Notes under the pieces: model-generated
Seen by the model: only the letters and a program-made list of their open reading frames with translations
What the model was told of the DNA's origin: nothing
Databases searched by the model: none
Translations under genes and position numbers: made by a program
DNA from: Garcia nutans
Lineage: Eukaryota > Streptophyta > Magnoliopsida > Malpighiales > Euphorbiaceae
NCBI GenBank assembly: GCA_947685225.1
Contig: CANTUV010000008.1
Coordinates: 45,257,501 to 45,321,500 of the forward strand
Direction: 5' to 3'
DNA length: 64,000 nt
Part shown: piece after piece, positions 10,578 to 22,806 of the stretch
How the letters are laid out: every line of letters begins with the position of its first letter
Position numbering within the stretch: position 1 is the stretch's first letter

Positions 10578-12076
10578 TTGGCCTGCAGTGCCCTGGATTA
10601 CTACAGTTCAAAAGCTTACGACAATCCGACCTACGCCGGAGACGAAGAATCTAGCAGCAACTCAATTACTTTCTCACCAAAAGCAAAGGAGTCCAAACAA
10701 ATTCAAAGAATGGTGGATGACACCCTCAATGCTAAAATGAAAGAACTAAAGGAGACCCTAGCTAAGATCATGAAGAATCAAATGACTACAATATTTGGGA
10801 ACAATTTCGAAGCATCCGCAAGCACCAAGAAAGATAAGGGAAAGGCTAAACTTGGTGAAGTGGCTTTTGATGATGATAAGGTGATCATTGATGGTGATGA
10901 CGATTGGACTCAATACTTCCAAGGTCCTCAAGACAAGAAGAAGGAACCAAAGGTCATTGAAACATCAACTGCAGAGAAAACTGAAACTTCAAATGTTGAA
11001 AAGATGATTGCTGATATGGAAAAGAAGTTTGAAAAGAAGCTGAAAACCGAAGAGACGTCCGAGATTGACAAATTTTTTGAACAAGATGAAGAGGTCCCTT
11101 ATAAATTCAAGATGCCTTCCTTCGCTAGGTACAATAGTACCAAAAACCCTCATCTCCATGTGAAGTAGTACATCGCTGCCATGCAATTTGCTAGAGTTAC
11201 TAAATCTCAAACTTTGAGGTATTTCATGCTCTCATTGGATCCTGTTGTGCAAAATTGGTTTAATACCTTGGAAAAAAGTACCCAAAAAGATTGGACATGT
11301 TGTACAAAGCCTTCATTCAACAGTATGGGTACAATGTTGAGCTGGAAGTTACCTTGATGGAGGTGGAGACCATTAGGCAAAAACCAAATGATAATTTTGT
11401 GGACTATGTGAAGAGATGGAGGAACAAGGCAGCTTTGCTCAAGAAGAGGCCCAATGAATCAAATCAGATCAGAATGATAGTTAGAGGCATCCTATCTAAC
11501 CTTCGTGAGAGGTTGTCTCACACCCTTATAAGGGATTTCAAAGATCTTCTCCAAGATGGTCTGCAAATTAAAGAATGGGAAAGGAATAAAAATCACTTTT
11601 CAATAAGAAGGAATGAGAAAGGGAACTACCAGTCGGGCAATCAAAGTACACAAAAAGAAGTTGATGTTAATGTTACTAGTCAAGGAGGAATGAGGCAGTT
11701 TTTGGATTTAGGGAAGCCGCTGTCTTGGGTTCTCAATAAGCTATAGAAAAAGAAATTGTTACAACCCTTGACTCTTCATCCTTTGCCCAATCCTTTTCCA
11801 CCTAACTTTGATACTAATGCATTTTGCCAATTCAATTAAAGGCCTAGACACAAAATGGACAACTGTATGAAGTTGAGGCATGAGATCCAAAATTTAATTG
11901 ATAATGGAAAGTTGCCTAAGCCGGATAAGCCCAATACCAAAAGCAATCCTTTGCCTAAGTTCAATAGAGTGCCACCACCAACAACTTTCATGGTAGGAGG
12001 AGGATTGGAGGAAGATCTTGTCTTATCGTCCTTTCAAGATGGGAATATTGAAGATGTGAAAGGAGAAGAAGCCTAA
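10578..12076 (+). pseudogene. gag: T1 gag (Tat-type capsid precursor), broken
   Basis: Structural protein of the virus-like particle. The frame has QIQRMVDDTLNAKMKEL, then a Lys-rich stretch, an acidic run (FDDDKVIIDGDDDW), the capsid-like core (YKFKMPSFARYN, then DPVVQNWFNTLE), ELEVTLMEVETIRQKPND and a C-terminal TFMVGGGLEEDLVLSSFQDG. The ATG used by T3 and T2 is AAG here (10686-10688), so the start is lost. A TAG at 11166-11168 replaces the CAG of T3. A frameshift follows near 11285, a TAG at 11744-11746 and another break near 11838. I see no zinc knuckle and no protease. Confidence 0.8.
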
Positions 12077-14394
12077 CTCAATTAACTTCCCTTGGCATGT
12101 TTGTTTTTTTTTTCTGTTTTATTTTCTTTATTTTGTGTTTTATGGAACAATTATATTTTTTAAAATTAAGATTGTTTGAATAAATTACTTTAATGAAAAA
12201 TTTTGTTGGTCTTTGTTCATTTTGGTGCTCAACCGATGAGGAATCTTGCTTGATGTTCATAAATTAATGTGTCTAGGCATCATGATTTGAATGACTTTAC
12301 TAGATGAGGGAATTGCTCTATAGCATCGAGTTGTGTATGCTTACTTAGAGAGGGCTCCTGCATAATTACCTTTGTCTAATTCCTAGTCAGTCTTAGAACA
12401 TGCTTTGACAAACTTTCGAGGCAAAATTGAACTTTGCTTATTTAAGAGAGAAATGATCTAGGCATTGTTTGACGAGCCAACAACTAGTATCCACCTAATT
12501 AAATATCAATCCCAAGTTGTCCTTTTGAGCCTTCATAAAATTTTAGCTTTCTTTTCATTGGCTTACAAACCCCAACAACCTACCCTGAGCTATTGTGATA
12601 CTTTTGACAAGTCTTATGATCACTAAGACAAAGAGGCAAGAAGATCAAAGAAAGGAATGCATAGCCAAGACTGTAAGGGTAGTTTATGTTATCAAGACCA
12701 TAAGGGCAGTTGAAGTTCACCTAATATCTCCAATCTATCAAGACAACATTAGAGTAACAAATGATTTATCCCTGTTAAAGAAGATTTATGTCACTCCACT
12801 CATCCATTATTAGAAACCCTAGTTGGTACAAACAAGACAACTCCTTTAGAGCTACAACCAAAAAAAAAAAGAAAAGAAAAAAAAGAAAGAAAAGAAAAAA
12901 AAAGAAAAAGAAAATAAAACCCAAAACAGTTCAGAAAGCCAACCAATTTCTCTTTTACCTAAGGCAGCAAAAGGCTTCCATTTGGTTTATAAGGATAGTT
13001 TGACTTGAATTGGTCCAACCCAACTAAAGATTTGATCAAAATCAAAGAAAAAGGAGAAAGACCATCCAGTTCTTGAAATTTCTATACTTAACAATCCTAC
13101 AGAGAAGAAGGACAAAATACTCAAAGAAAGGGAAGAGTAAGAAAAAATAAAGAGAAAGTAAAGGGAATGAATTTGGGTTCCAAAGGGCAAAGACTATCCC
13201 AATCAAGATCCAGATTAACGCCAAGAAGATAGAAGGAATTTGGAGTCTAGCAAGATTGCTTCCAACTGCCTAAAATTCAAACAAGCAGTTTGTAGTGTGA
13301 AAGTTTGGCCATAGTGTCACAATAGCTCCAACTTACAAAAGGCCTTCATTTAACCCGTGTCCCTTATAGACCCCATTTCAAGCCTATTAAAGATCTATTG
13401 ATCTTTCTTGTTAGGTAGAGTCTATTAGTGGAGATAGTTTGGATAAGTATGCATATGAGATAGACAATATCCAAACTCAAATGAAACCTTTGACCAAGTA
13501 ATGTGTATGCGCCTATCTGAAGTGCAATAGTTCTTGCTTAAATAGAAATGATTTCCAAGTTTAGTATGGTAACTAGGGTTGTCATGTTATAGATATGTTA
13601 ATCTGAAAAATCAAGTATTGAGGTAAATTGACATTAATTTGGCAAAGCTAACATTTCAAAATCAAAATTCAAAATTCAAAATTGAAAAAAAAATTCAAGT
13701 TAAGGGGAGTATGTTGAACGGTTGAATCTTGAAAGACACATTGGGCAAAGTAAATGATTTTTTGTAATGTTGTGAAAAGATACCAATTGACATACTGAAT
13801 CATAATTTGAAATGGATGTATCTCTGCTGCTTGGGGTCTCCACCACTCATGTTCTCAACATCTTGAAGATAAAAGCCATAAATGTGAAGCATCCTATCAT
13901 TACAAAGCAAGACCTGAATGGGCATCTGGAAGGAGTCAATGAGAACATTCCCGATGATAACCTCAGTCTGTGAGTCAATGGAACCACTATAAGTATTATC
14001 CATGCATATCATGCATACATGAGCATATCACACTCCATTTTCTTATCAAAAGTAAACAATAATATTCTATGAAGCAACCATAAAGCTGATATGGAATCAG
14101 GGGGCATGGAAAGCCCATTGCGTGAGGAAGCTCCAGTCAATTAGCAAAAGAAGAAATACATGCTTGTGTGAAGAGCTAGACAAGAAAAACATCAATCAGA
14201 GCCTGCATGAGAAAAATCATTGGCAGCAAGGAGAAGATATAAGGTGCCAGCTAAAACTAGCTGAATTTTTTTGAAAAAGTGCAAAAGAATGGAACATTAA
14301 AAACTATCAAAAGAATGAAGACGTAAAAGACAAAAGATCAGTCTAGCTAGAAGAGTTGAAGCCAATATAGGACAAAAGTTCAAATTGATGAAGA
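12077..14394 (+). other. T1 spacer downstream of gag with internal polypurine tract
   Basis: About 2.3 kb where an autonomous element would have pol. No RT, RNase H or integrase motif was found in any frame. A purine-only run of about 65 bases lies at 12858-12922, and T3 keeps one at the same place (27905-28010, purines on the minus strand). Most of the spacer aligns with the T3 spacer, so it is a family sequence. Confidence 0.6.
13800..14012 (-). CDS. Small antisense ORF conserved in position with T3
   Basis: Seventy codons opposite to gag (MICMDNTYSGSIDSQTEVI ... MSGGDPKQQRYIHFKL). The homologous stretch of T3 (about 26760-26960, plus strand) is recognisable (TTCCATTGACTCA ... GAGTGGTGGAGACCCCAAGC) but has stops. 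Tat elements often carry extra ORFs between gag-pol and the 3' LTR, and T4 has antisense genes in that place, so this may be the residue of one. Function unknown; it may be chance. Confidence 0.3.
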   Translation of the reverse strand: MICMDNTYSGSIDSQTEVIIGNVLIDSFQMPIQVLLCNDRMLHIYGFYLQDVENMSGGDPKQQRYIHFKL

Positions 14395-14812
14395 TCCAGC
14401 TTAAAGGATGAAGATCCAATTTTAAGGGCGAAGACCCAATTTCCAAGGATGAAGATCCATTTTTAAAGGTGAAGACCTGATTCCAACGATGAAGATCCAA
14501 TTTCAAAGGGTAAAGACCTAAAGTCCAAAGGATAAAGATCCACTTTTAATGGTGAAGACCCGATGCCAAGGATGAAGATCCAGCTTAAAGGATAAAGATC
14601 CAATTTCAAGGGTGAAGACCCGACGTCTAAAGGATGAAGATCCTTTTTCAAGGGTGAAGACTGATCTCCAATGATGAAGATCCATTTACAAGGGTAAAGA
14701 CCCGATCTCCAAGGATGAATATCCATTTTCAAAGGTGAAGATTCGATACCAAGGATGAAGATCCAAGCTCCAACGATGAAGATCCATTTTGAGGGTGAAG
14801 ACCCATAATCTA
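14395..14812 (+). repeat. T1 tandem array, GGATGAAGATCC unit
   Basis: About ten degenerate copies of a unit near 40 bases with two halves: GGATGAAGATCCA followed by GGTGAAGACCCGA, separated by short A/T-rich pieces. The array is absent from the corresponding part of T3 (26320-26760). Open frames across it are by-products of the repeat. Confidence 0.8.
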
Positions 14813-14867
14813 TTAAAGATTAGAACAACCAGAGCAGCTCGAATTCTCAACTGATAAAAGGTCAGTC

Positions 14868-16175
14868 AAATTCAATTCAATCTGGGGTTCAAGTACCCAA
14901 ATCAAATTTAGGCTCTGGTCCAAGTAACCAAATTCAATTCAATCTCGGGTCCAAGTACCCAATCTATGGTCCAAGTACCCAAATCAAATTCAGTCTTAGG
15001 TCTAACTACCCAGTCTCGAGTCCAAGTACCCAAATCAAATTTAGTCTCGGGTCAAAGTACCTAGTCTCAGGTCTAAGTACCCAATCACGGGTCCAAGTAC
15101 CCAATTTAGTCATGGGTCCAAGTACCGAATTAAATCTTGGGTCCAAGTACCCAATCAAGGGTCCAAATACCCAATCCAGTCTCGGGTCCAAGTACCCAAT
15201 CTTGAGTCTAAGTACCCAGTCTTGGGTCCAAGTACCCAAATTCAATTCAGTCTCAGCTCCAAGTGCCTAAATCAAATTCAATCTCGGGTCCAAGTACCCA
15301 AATTCAATTCATTCTCGGGTTCAAGTGCTCAAATCAAATTCAATCTCGGGTCCAAGTACCCAGTATCGAGTCTAAGTACCCAATCTCGGGTCCAAGTATC
15401 CAAACTCAATTCAGTCTAGGGTCCAAGTACCCAGTCTTGGGTCAAAGTACCCAAATAAAATTCAGTCTCAGGTCCAAGTACCTAGTTTCGGGTCCAAGTA
15501 CCCAAACTCAACCCAATCTCGGGTCTAAGTACCCAAATTCAATTCAGTCTCAGGTCCAAGTTCCTAAATCAAATTCAATCCCAGGTACAAGTATCCAAAT
15601 TCAATTCAATCTCGGGTCCAAGTGCCCAAATCAAATTCAATCTGGGTCCAAGTACCCAGTCTTGGGTCTAAGTACCAAATCTCGAATCCAAGTATCCAAA
15701 CTCAATTCAGTCTAGGGTCCAAGTACTCAGTCTTGGGTCCAAGTACCCAAATAAAATTTAGTCTTGGGTGCAAGTACCTAGTTTCTAGTCCAAGTACCCA
15801 AACTCAACCCAATCTCGGGTCCAAGTACCTAAACTCAATTTTGTCTAGGGTCCAAGTACCCAGTCTCGGGTCCATGTACCCAAATCAAATTCAGTATCTG
15901 GTTCAAGTACCCAATCTAGGGTCCAAGTGCCCAAATCCAATTCAATCTCGGGTTTAAGTAACCAATCTTGGGTCCAAGTACCCAAAATAGATTCAATCAC
16001 AGGTCCAAGTACCCAATCTGGGGTCTAAGTACCCAATCTCGGGTCCAAGTATCCAAATCCAACTCAATCACCGGTCCAAGTACCCGAATTAAATTCAATC
16101 TTGGGTCCAAGTATCCAAATCGAATCCAAGTACCTATCCTCATCCAAAATCTATTCAAAGTCATGTTGCTTTTCA
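14868..16175 (+). repeat. T1 tandem array, GGTCCAAGTACCC unit
   Basis: About 1.3 kb of a short unit, TCGGGTCCAAGTACCCAA, alternating with ATCAAATTCAATC spacers, with spacing from about 20 to 36 bases. The array ends about 30 bases before the polypurine tract. T3 carries the same repeat in its matching place (25745-26315, reverse orientation) with fewer copies. It does not encode a believable protein. Confidence 0.9.
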
Positions 16176-16207
16176 CTCTCTTCTACTGAAAGTCTCAGAT
16201 CATTCAA

Positions 16208-16220
16208 CTAGGGGGCAAAC
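16208..16220 (+). other. T1 polypurine tract
   Basis: TAGGGGGCAAAC directly before the LTR start TGTAGACTCTTAA. T3 has GCAAGGGGCAAAC in the same place. Confidence 0.75.
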
Positions 16221-18235
16221 TGTAGACTCTTAATTTTTGACCCAATCCAATCCGATAGTCCAAAATAAATTTTGTGGTATTTTAATTACTTATAATATTT
16301 AGTAGTTATTTTTAATAAAAATAAAAAATAAAAATAAAAAACCCAGTTATTTCAACAAGGCAATTTCATCGCAGAATGTTTCTACGGCGAATTGGGCACT
16401 ACCCAATTTGCCGCACATTGTCAATTGGGCACCCAGTTCGCAGCAGGCACTGCCAGCATTAAACTGGCTTGCCCAGTTCGCAGCGAGCAGGCCCAGCAGC
16501 CCGCACGCTACCAATTTTTTGACCAAACCTTGTTTTACCTGGTTTTGTAATTTTTTCTAAGCAGTGGTATTTTCTTATTAAAATAGGATTAGGACTTTTA
16601 GTTTTCCTATAAATGCTAGCATTAAACACACGGATTGGGGAGGCAATTTTTAAAAAAAAACTAGGGACTTTGAGAAAAGCGATACAGAGAGACAGAAGCA
16701 AGAATAAATCAACATCCAACAATTGCGCAGACAATTGTTCCACCCCACCAACACCTTAATTGATCTAAGCAAACTCAAAGTTTGGTTCAAAGATTAAGCT
16801 TTGGTTGAGCCTTCAAATGCAAGTTTAGCTTTTCAATCTAAATTATTTATTCAATATTTGCAAGTCATCTTTTAGAATACGATCATAGTAGTTTATTTAT
16901 CAAAATATTATTTCATGTAATAGCTTAATTATCAAAACCTCAATCACATTTTTTTAAATACCTCAAAACAATAGTCTATTTTCTTAAACCCTAATCAATA
17001 TAGTAAAGCTTAATGGTTGTAAGCCATATTTCATATTTAAAACACTAGAAACCCTATTTCATGATATTAGCCCTAAACCCTAATTTGATTAACCAAAAAC
17101 CCTATCATTTTCTTAAAATTATTAAACCCTAATTAAATCAATTTTCCAAAATCTTCACAATAGCCTCTCCTTTCAAAAATAAATATGATAGTGTTAGTTT
17201 TCATAGAAATCCAAGCCCTAATTGAAATTAAACCCTAACTTATTTTGCTAAAACCTTAATCAAATTTGTTTATTTTATTATCACAATAGCTATTTCTTTT
17301 TAATATATTTATGTTTTAATCTTATTTTCATAAGCTTGTACCTTATTCACTTAAATCCCAAATTATAATCTTAATCACACAGTAGCATAATCTTTTTAAA
17401 ATAATAAACCTAACAATAATACTAGTTCTTTAAGATTCCAAAACCCTAGCTTTTAGATATAAATTCCAAAACCCTAAATATTATCTAAGAAACTCTAAGT
17501 TGATACACTTAAATTTGCATCTATATTTGTTTCATTATTAAATGAGTATTTATTTTAAAGTTTGATTAATGATTTATTTATATATTCAATTTATGTCTTC
17601 AATGAATGATTTATTTATGATGAATGGTTGGTTGGTTGTTTTTATTAATTTGCTTTGGTTTCAAAACATTGTAAGAGGTATGTTTCCATATTTTGGGTGC
17701 CTCATGTATTAAGCATCATGTAATTTAAATTTCTTTTATATTTTGGACCAATGTAAAGGATACGTTTCTACCTTTTGGTGGGTGTCCTATTCAGTTTTAG
17801 ACTTTGATCGATGTAAGGACATGTTTCCATTCTTGGATGGGTATCCATTTATTTATTTTGTTTGGGCATTGCTTTGATTTTAATATAATGATGCTTTATT
17901 TTAATTATTGAATGTAGTATGGATAATATTGTTATATTTAAAAATTTTATAATATTAAGACCTACAAAGGAGGCCGGTTCTAATGAATCAGGCATCGTGG
18001 GGGTGTTGGACCATTTCTAACATTCCCGACACGTACCTAACTTTCTGAACCCATTAGGGGGTTAGGGATTTCTTAGGAATTGAGTCATCCACCCCTTTCT
18101 TTTTCCCGACCCATCCGGGTGGCGACTCCATTTTCTCCGAGCTTAGGCCTGTGTTCTCTAAGGCCCCGAGCCTAAACAGTGCCGAAGTCGCAAGAACCAT
18201 TCCACCGAAAGTGGGGGCAAAAATCCTCACTCACA
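16221..18235 (+). repeat. T1 3' LTR
   Basis: Begins TGTAGACTCTTAATTTTTGA and ends AATCCTCACTCACA, 2015 bp. It holds palindromic GC-rich units at 16355-16510 (GCGAATTGGGCACTACCC and related), a TATA box (TATAAAT, 16608-16614), a telomere-box-rich stretch at 16975-17480 with many AAACCCTAA, and a conserved end with GGGTGGCGACTCCATTTTC. The two LTRs of T3 and the T4 LTR match it. Confidence 0.85.
16975..17480 (+). repeat. Telomere-box-rich segment of T1 LTR
   Basis: At least eight AAACCCTA motifs in 500 bases, interspersed with AT-rich DNA and not in a regular tandem array. The same region of the T3 LTRs (24350-24460, 32080-32300) and of T4 (51950-52690) has AGGGTTT on the plus strand, as expected for their opposite orientation. 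Confidence 0.75.
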
Positions 18236-19723
18236 CCCAGAAAAAGGTAATGATGCAAGAGCCCTCTCTAAGTGAGCAAACACAGCTCAATGCTATAGAG
18301 CAATTTCCTCACCTAGTAAAGTCATTCGAATCATGATGCATAGATACGCTAATTTATAAATATCAAGTTAAAATTTTCATCGGTTGAGCACCAAAATGAA
18401 CAAAGACCAATAAAATTTTTGACAAAAATAATTTATTTCAAGCAACTTTAAATTTGAAAAACATGATTGTTCCATAAAACACCAAATAAAGAAAAAAAAA
18501 ACAAGCCAAGGGATGTTTGTTGAGTTAAGCTTCTTCTCCCTTCACATCTTCGATACTCTCATCTTGAAAGGAGGATAAGACAAAATCTTCCTCCAATCCT
18601 CTTCATACCATGAAAGTTGCCGATGGAGGCACTCTTCCAAATTTAGGCAAAGGGTTACATTTGGTATTAGGCTTATCTGGCTCGGGTAGCTTACTATTGC
18701 CAATCAAATCTTGGATATCGTACCATAGACGAGCATATTTATCTGTTTCATGCCCTTGCATTTGATGAAATTGACAAAAGTCCTTGGTATCAAAGTTTGG
18801 TAGCAAAGGATTATGTAGTGGTGGAGGAGCTAATGGTTATAACATACCTTTCTTTTGTAGCTTGTTGAAAACCCAAGATAGAGGTTTCCCTAACTCTGAG
18901 AACTGTCTTTTATTTTCTTGAACAGTCACATTAACATTAACTTCCTTTTGCATGCTTTGATTACCCGAATGGTAGTTCCCTTTCTCATTCCTTCTTATTG
19001 AAAAACAGTTCTTCTCCCTTTCCCATTCTTCAATTTGCAGAATAGCTTGGAGAAGATCTTTGAAATCCTGGATGAGTGTATGAGACATCTTTTCATGAAG
19101 ACTAGGCAACACCCCTCTCACAATCATCCTTATTTGAATTAGATTCATTGGGCCTCTTCCTCAGCAATGCAGCCTTATTCCTCCACCTTTTCACATAGTC
19201 AACAAAATTCTCATTTGGCCTTTGTCTAATGGACTTAACTTCCATTAAGGTAACTTCCAGCTCCAAATTGTACCCATACTGTTGAATGAAAGCCTTGTAT
19301 AGCAAATCCCAGCTCTTTTGAGTGTCATCCTCCAAGGTGTTGAACCAGTTTTGGACAACAGGGTCCAATGAGAGCATAAAGTAACTTAAAGTTTGGGCCT
19401 TAGTAGTTCTAGCAAACTGCATGGCAGTGATATACTACTTAACATGCAAGTGAGGATTTCTTGTACCGTTGTACCTAACAAAGGAAGGCATCTTGAACTT
19501 ATGAGGGACCTCTTCATCTATCTCAAACAACTTGTCAACCTCAGACATTTCTTCGGTTTTCAGCTTATTTTCAAGCTTCTTTTACTGGTCAGCGATCAAC
19601 TTCTCAACATTTGAAGTTTTAGTCTTTTCTACGGCTGATCTTTCAACAACCTTCGGCTCCTTCTTCCTATCTTGAGGATATTGAAAGTATTGAGCCCATT
19701 CAATTATTATAAACGTGCAATTT
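18236..19723 (-). mobile_element. T2a: antisense Tat fragment
   Basis: Internal Tat DNA in minus orientation starts abruptly at the end of the T1 LTR. It corresponds to the T3 sequence beginning at about 28490, so everything between the T3 3' LTR and that point is missing here. It holds the post-gag region and most of gag and stops within gag where copy 2 of the duplication begins. Confidence 0.7.
18525..19706 (-). pseudogene. gag: T2a gag fragment
   Basis: Minus-strand gag lacking its N-terminal part. Readable blocks are MQFARTTKAQTLSYFMLSLD, LEVTLMEVKSIRQRPNENFV, LRERMSHTLIQ-like text and the C-terminal TFMV region. Frame changes occur near 19130 and 18837. A TAG (19435-19437) stands where T3 has CAG. 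Downstream of the core, MLPNFDTKDFCQFHQMQGHE is close to the T3 text. Not functional. Confidence 0.75.
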
Positions 19724-20337
19724 ATGATGAATGGTTGGTTGGTTGTTTTTATTAATTTGTTTTGGTTTCAAAACATTGTAAGAGGCATGTTTTCATATTT
19801 TGGGTACTTTATGTATTAAGCATCATGTAATTTAAATTTCTTTTTATATTTTGGACCAATGTAAAGGACACGTTTCTACCTTTTGGTGGGTGTCCTATTC
19901 AGTTTTTGTCTTCGAACGATGTAAGGACATGTTTCCATATGGGTGTCCATTTATTTATTTTGTTTAGACATTGCTTTGATTTTAATATAATGATGCTTTA
20001 TTTTAATTATTGCATGTAGTATGGATAATATTGTTATATTTAACAATTTTATAATATTAAGACCTGCAAAGGAGGCCGGTTCCAATGAACCAGGCATTGT
20101 GAGGGTGTTGGGCCATTTCTCACCTTCCCCACATGTATCCAACTTTTCGAACCCATTAGGGGGTTAGGGATTCCTTAGGAATCGAGTCATCCACCTCTTT
20201 CTTTTTCCCAGCCCATCCGAGTGGCGACTCCATTTTCTCCAGGATTAGGCCTGTGTTCTTGAAGGCCCCGAGCCTAAACAGTGCTGAAGTCGCAAGAACC
20301 ATTCCACCGAAAGTGGGGGCAAAAATCCTCGCTCACA
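19724..20337 (+). repeat. Tat LTR 3' fragment (second copy)
   Basis: Matches 17607-18235 of the T1 LTR (ATGATGAATGGTTGGTTGG to GCTCACA). It arose by the local tandem duplication and not by a separate insertion, because its right junction with antisense gag is the same as that of the first copy. Confidence 0.8.
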
Positions 20338-22319
20338 CCTAGACAAAGGTAATGATGCAGGAGCCCTCTCTAAGTAAGCATACACAGCTCAATGCTATAG
20401 AGCAATTTCCTCACCTAGTAAAGTCATTCGAATCATGATGCATAGATACGCTAATTTATAAATATCAAGTTAAATTTGTTATCGGTTGAGCACCAAAATG
20501 AACAAATACCAACAAATTTTTTGACAAAAATAATTTATTTCAAGCAACTTTAAATTTGAAAAACACAATTGTTCCATAAAAAACCAAATAATAAAATAAT
20601 AAAAAAAAAAGCCAAGGGATGTTTGTTGAGTTAAGCTTCTTCTCCCTTCACATCTTCGATACTCTCATCTTGAAAGGAGGATAAGACAAAATCTTCCTCC
20701 AATCCTCTTCCTACCATGAAAGTTGCCGATGGAGGCACTCTTCCAAATTTAGGCAAAGGGTTGCTTTTGGTATTAGGCTTATCTGGCTCGGGTAGCTTAC
20801 TACCGCCAATCAAATCTTGGATATCTTACCTTAGACGAGCACATTTATCTATTTCATGCCCTTGCATTTGATGAAATTGACAAAAGGCCTCGATATCGAA
20901 GTTTGGTGGCAAAGGATTATGTAGTGGTGGAGGAGCCAATGGTTATAACAAACATTTCTTTTGTAGCTTGTTGAAAACCCAAGATAGAGGTTTCCCCAAC
21001 TCTGAGAACTGTCTTTTATTTTCTTGACCAGTCACATTAACATCAACTTCCTTTTGAGTGCTTTGATTGCCCGAATGGTAGTTCCCTTTCTCATTCCTTC
21101 TTACTGAAAAACAGTTCTTCTCCCTTTCCCATTCTTCAATTTGCAGACCAGCTTGGAGAAGATCTTTTAAATCCTGGATGAGTGTATGAGACATCCTTTC
21201 ACGAAGACTAGGCAACACCCCTCTCACAATCATCCTTTTTTGAATTAGATTCATCAGGCCTCTTTCTGAGTAATGCAGCCTTATTCCTCCACCTTTTCAC
21301 ATAGTCAACAAAATTCCCATTTGGCCTTTGTCTAATGGACTCAACTTCCATTAAGGTAACTTCCAGCTCCAAATTGTACCCATACTATTGAATGAAAGCC
21401 TTGTATTTCAAATCCCAGCTCTTTTGAGTGTCATCCTCCAAGGTGTTGAACCAGTTTTGGACAACAAGGTCCAATGAGAGCATAAAGTACCTTAAAGTTT
21501 GGGCCTTAGTAGCTCTAGCAAACTGCATGGCAGTGATATACTACTTAACATGCAAGTGAGGATTTTCTATACCGTTGTACCTAACAAAGGAAGGCATCTT
21601 GAACTTATAAGGGACCTCTTCATCTATCTTAAACAATTTGTCAACCTCGGACATTTCTTCGGTTTTTAGCATATTTTCAAGCATCTTTTGCAGGTGAGCC
21701 ATCAACTTCTCAACATCTGAAGTTTCAGTCTTTTCTACGGCTGATCTTTCAACAACCTTCGGCTCCTTCTTCCTATCATGAGGATCTTGAAAGTATTGAG
21801 CCCAGTCGTCATTATCATCAATGACTACCTTGTCGTCATCAAAAGCTACTTCATTAGCTTTAGCCTTTCCCTTGTCTTTCTTGGTGCTTGCAGATGCTTC
21901 AATACTGTTCCCAAACATTGTAGCCATTTGACTCTTCATGATCTAAGCTAGGGCCCCCTTTAGTTCTTCCATCTTGACTTCAAGGGCATTGACCAACATC
22001 TTTTGAATCTATTCAGGTTCCATTGCTTTTGGTGAGAAACTAATTGAATTGCTGCTAGATTCTTCGTCAACAGTGTAGGTTGGATTATCATAGGCTTTTG
22101 AACTGTTTTAATCCAAGGTTGTGAGCCAGAAAGGATCAATGAGATGCAAACGTGTGTATGCATGTATGCATGTGTGCACAAACAACAAACAAAGATAAGT
22201 AGAACATCCCTTCCAACCTTATAACTTACACACATGGATGGCAAGTCTCTTTTCCTAGGTATATGGTCAACAAAATACCAACATGGGGTATCTTGTTTTT
22301 GAATAATTCTCTCGGACAT
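20338..22319 (-). mobile_element. T2b: antisense Tat fragment interrupted by A2
   Basis: Post-gag, gag and the start of the leader of a Tat element in minus orientation. It ends at CTCGGACAT where the A2 LTR begins. T3 continues from the same point with GTTTCAACC, so A2 inserted within the leader. The continuation beyond A2 is not visible in the window. Confidence 0.75.
20631..22023 (-). pseudogene. gag: T2b gag, nearly full length but broken
   Basis: Starts at the ATG at 22021-22023 and ends at TAA 20631-20633 (SFQDESIEDVKGEEA). It has the acidic run (FDDDKVVIDDNDDWAQYF), the core (YKFKMPSFVRYNG) and the C-terminal TFMVGRGLEEDFVLSSF. Breaks are a TAG close to the start, a TAG at 21541-21543 in place of CAG, and frame changes near 21255 and 20940. 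It is closest to the T2a copy. Confidence 0.8.
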
Positions 22320-22516
22320 TGATAAGTGTATAATTGATGATATTTTTGTCCCTATTTCTTAATATATTTATTGTCAAATTGAGTTTAATTTGTTTGTTCA
22401 AGTGATTATTAGGGTTGATTCCAGGAACTTTTGACACGTTGGGACCTTAAGGCTATTTAGGCCGGAATCATGGATGAAAGATAAGGGAAGAAGCTATTTT
22501 AGGCAAATTCTTCAAG

Positions 22517-22806
22517 TGACATGCCCAATGACATGGGCGTGTCAGTGGCCGTGTCATTCAAATACTTTACAGAAGCTTCGACATGCCTAGAGACATGGGC
22601 GTGCCACTGAATGTTCCATTACTCCTGACATACAGAAGCTGAGACACACCCAATGACACGGGCGTGTCCCTGACTGTGTCCCTAACTCAACATTGCAGTA
22701 GCAACAACATGCCCAAGGACATGGCGTGTCACTGCCCATGTCATTAAAGTTTGAAACAACACCATTGACACGCCCATAGACACGGGCGTGTCCATAGGCG
22801 TGTCTG
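22517..22806 (+). repeat. Palindrome cluster in A2 5' LTR
   Basis: About five units of 60-65 bases, each ACAGAAGCT-like, then GACAYGCCCA, ATGACAYGGGCGTGTC and a second GTGTC. They resemble the units of chromovirus C2 (49371-49605) as closely as those of other Athila LTRs. TCACT[AG]CCCATGTCATTA is shared with C1 at 7293-7311. Confidence 0.8.

Larger units (their letters stand above)
9488..18235 (+). mobile_element. T1: gag-only Tat-type LTR element
   Basis: In order it has the last 22 bases of a 5' LTR (ending CTGCTCACA at 9509), a PBS, a leader, a broken gag, a long spacer with two tandem arrays, a polypurine tract and a full 3' LTR. No protease, RT, RNase H or integrase can be read anywhere between gag and the 3' LTR. 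T3 on the other strand has the same order, so absence of pol is a family feature and not local damage. The Tat assignment comes from the LTR similarity to T4, which carries Tat-type pol. Confidence 0.75.
17607..21815. repeat. 2.1 kb tandem duplication across an LTR/antisense-gag junction
   Basis: Copy 1 (17607 to about 19724) and copy 2 (about 19725-21815) each consist of the last 0.6 kb of a plus-strand Tat LTR joined directly to minus-strand Tat gag. The LTR ends are at 18235 and 20337, giving a period of 2102. The copies differ by scattered substitutions and small indels, so the duplication is not recent. Confidence 0.75.

Noticed and set aside
14297..14732. Minus-strand frames with SSPLKLDLHPL repeats
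   Set aside because: By-product of the GGATGAAGATCC array.
15222..16189. Several 65-150 codon frames of the type SKYP/QIQ/GPST repeats
   Set aside because: They are read-through of the GGTCCAAGTACCC array. The text has no coding start context and appears in several frames and on both strands. Same for 25852-26357.
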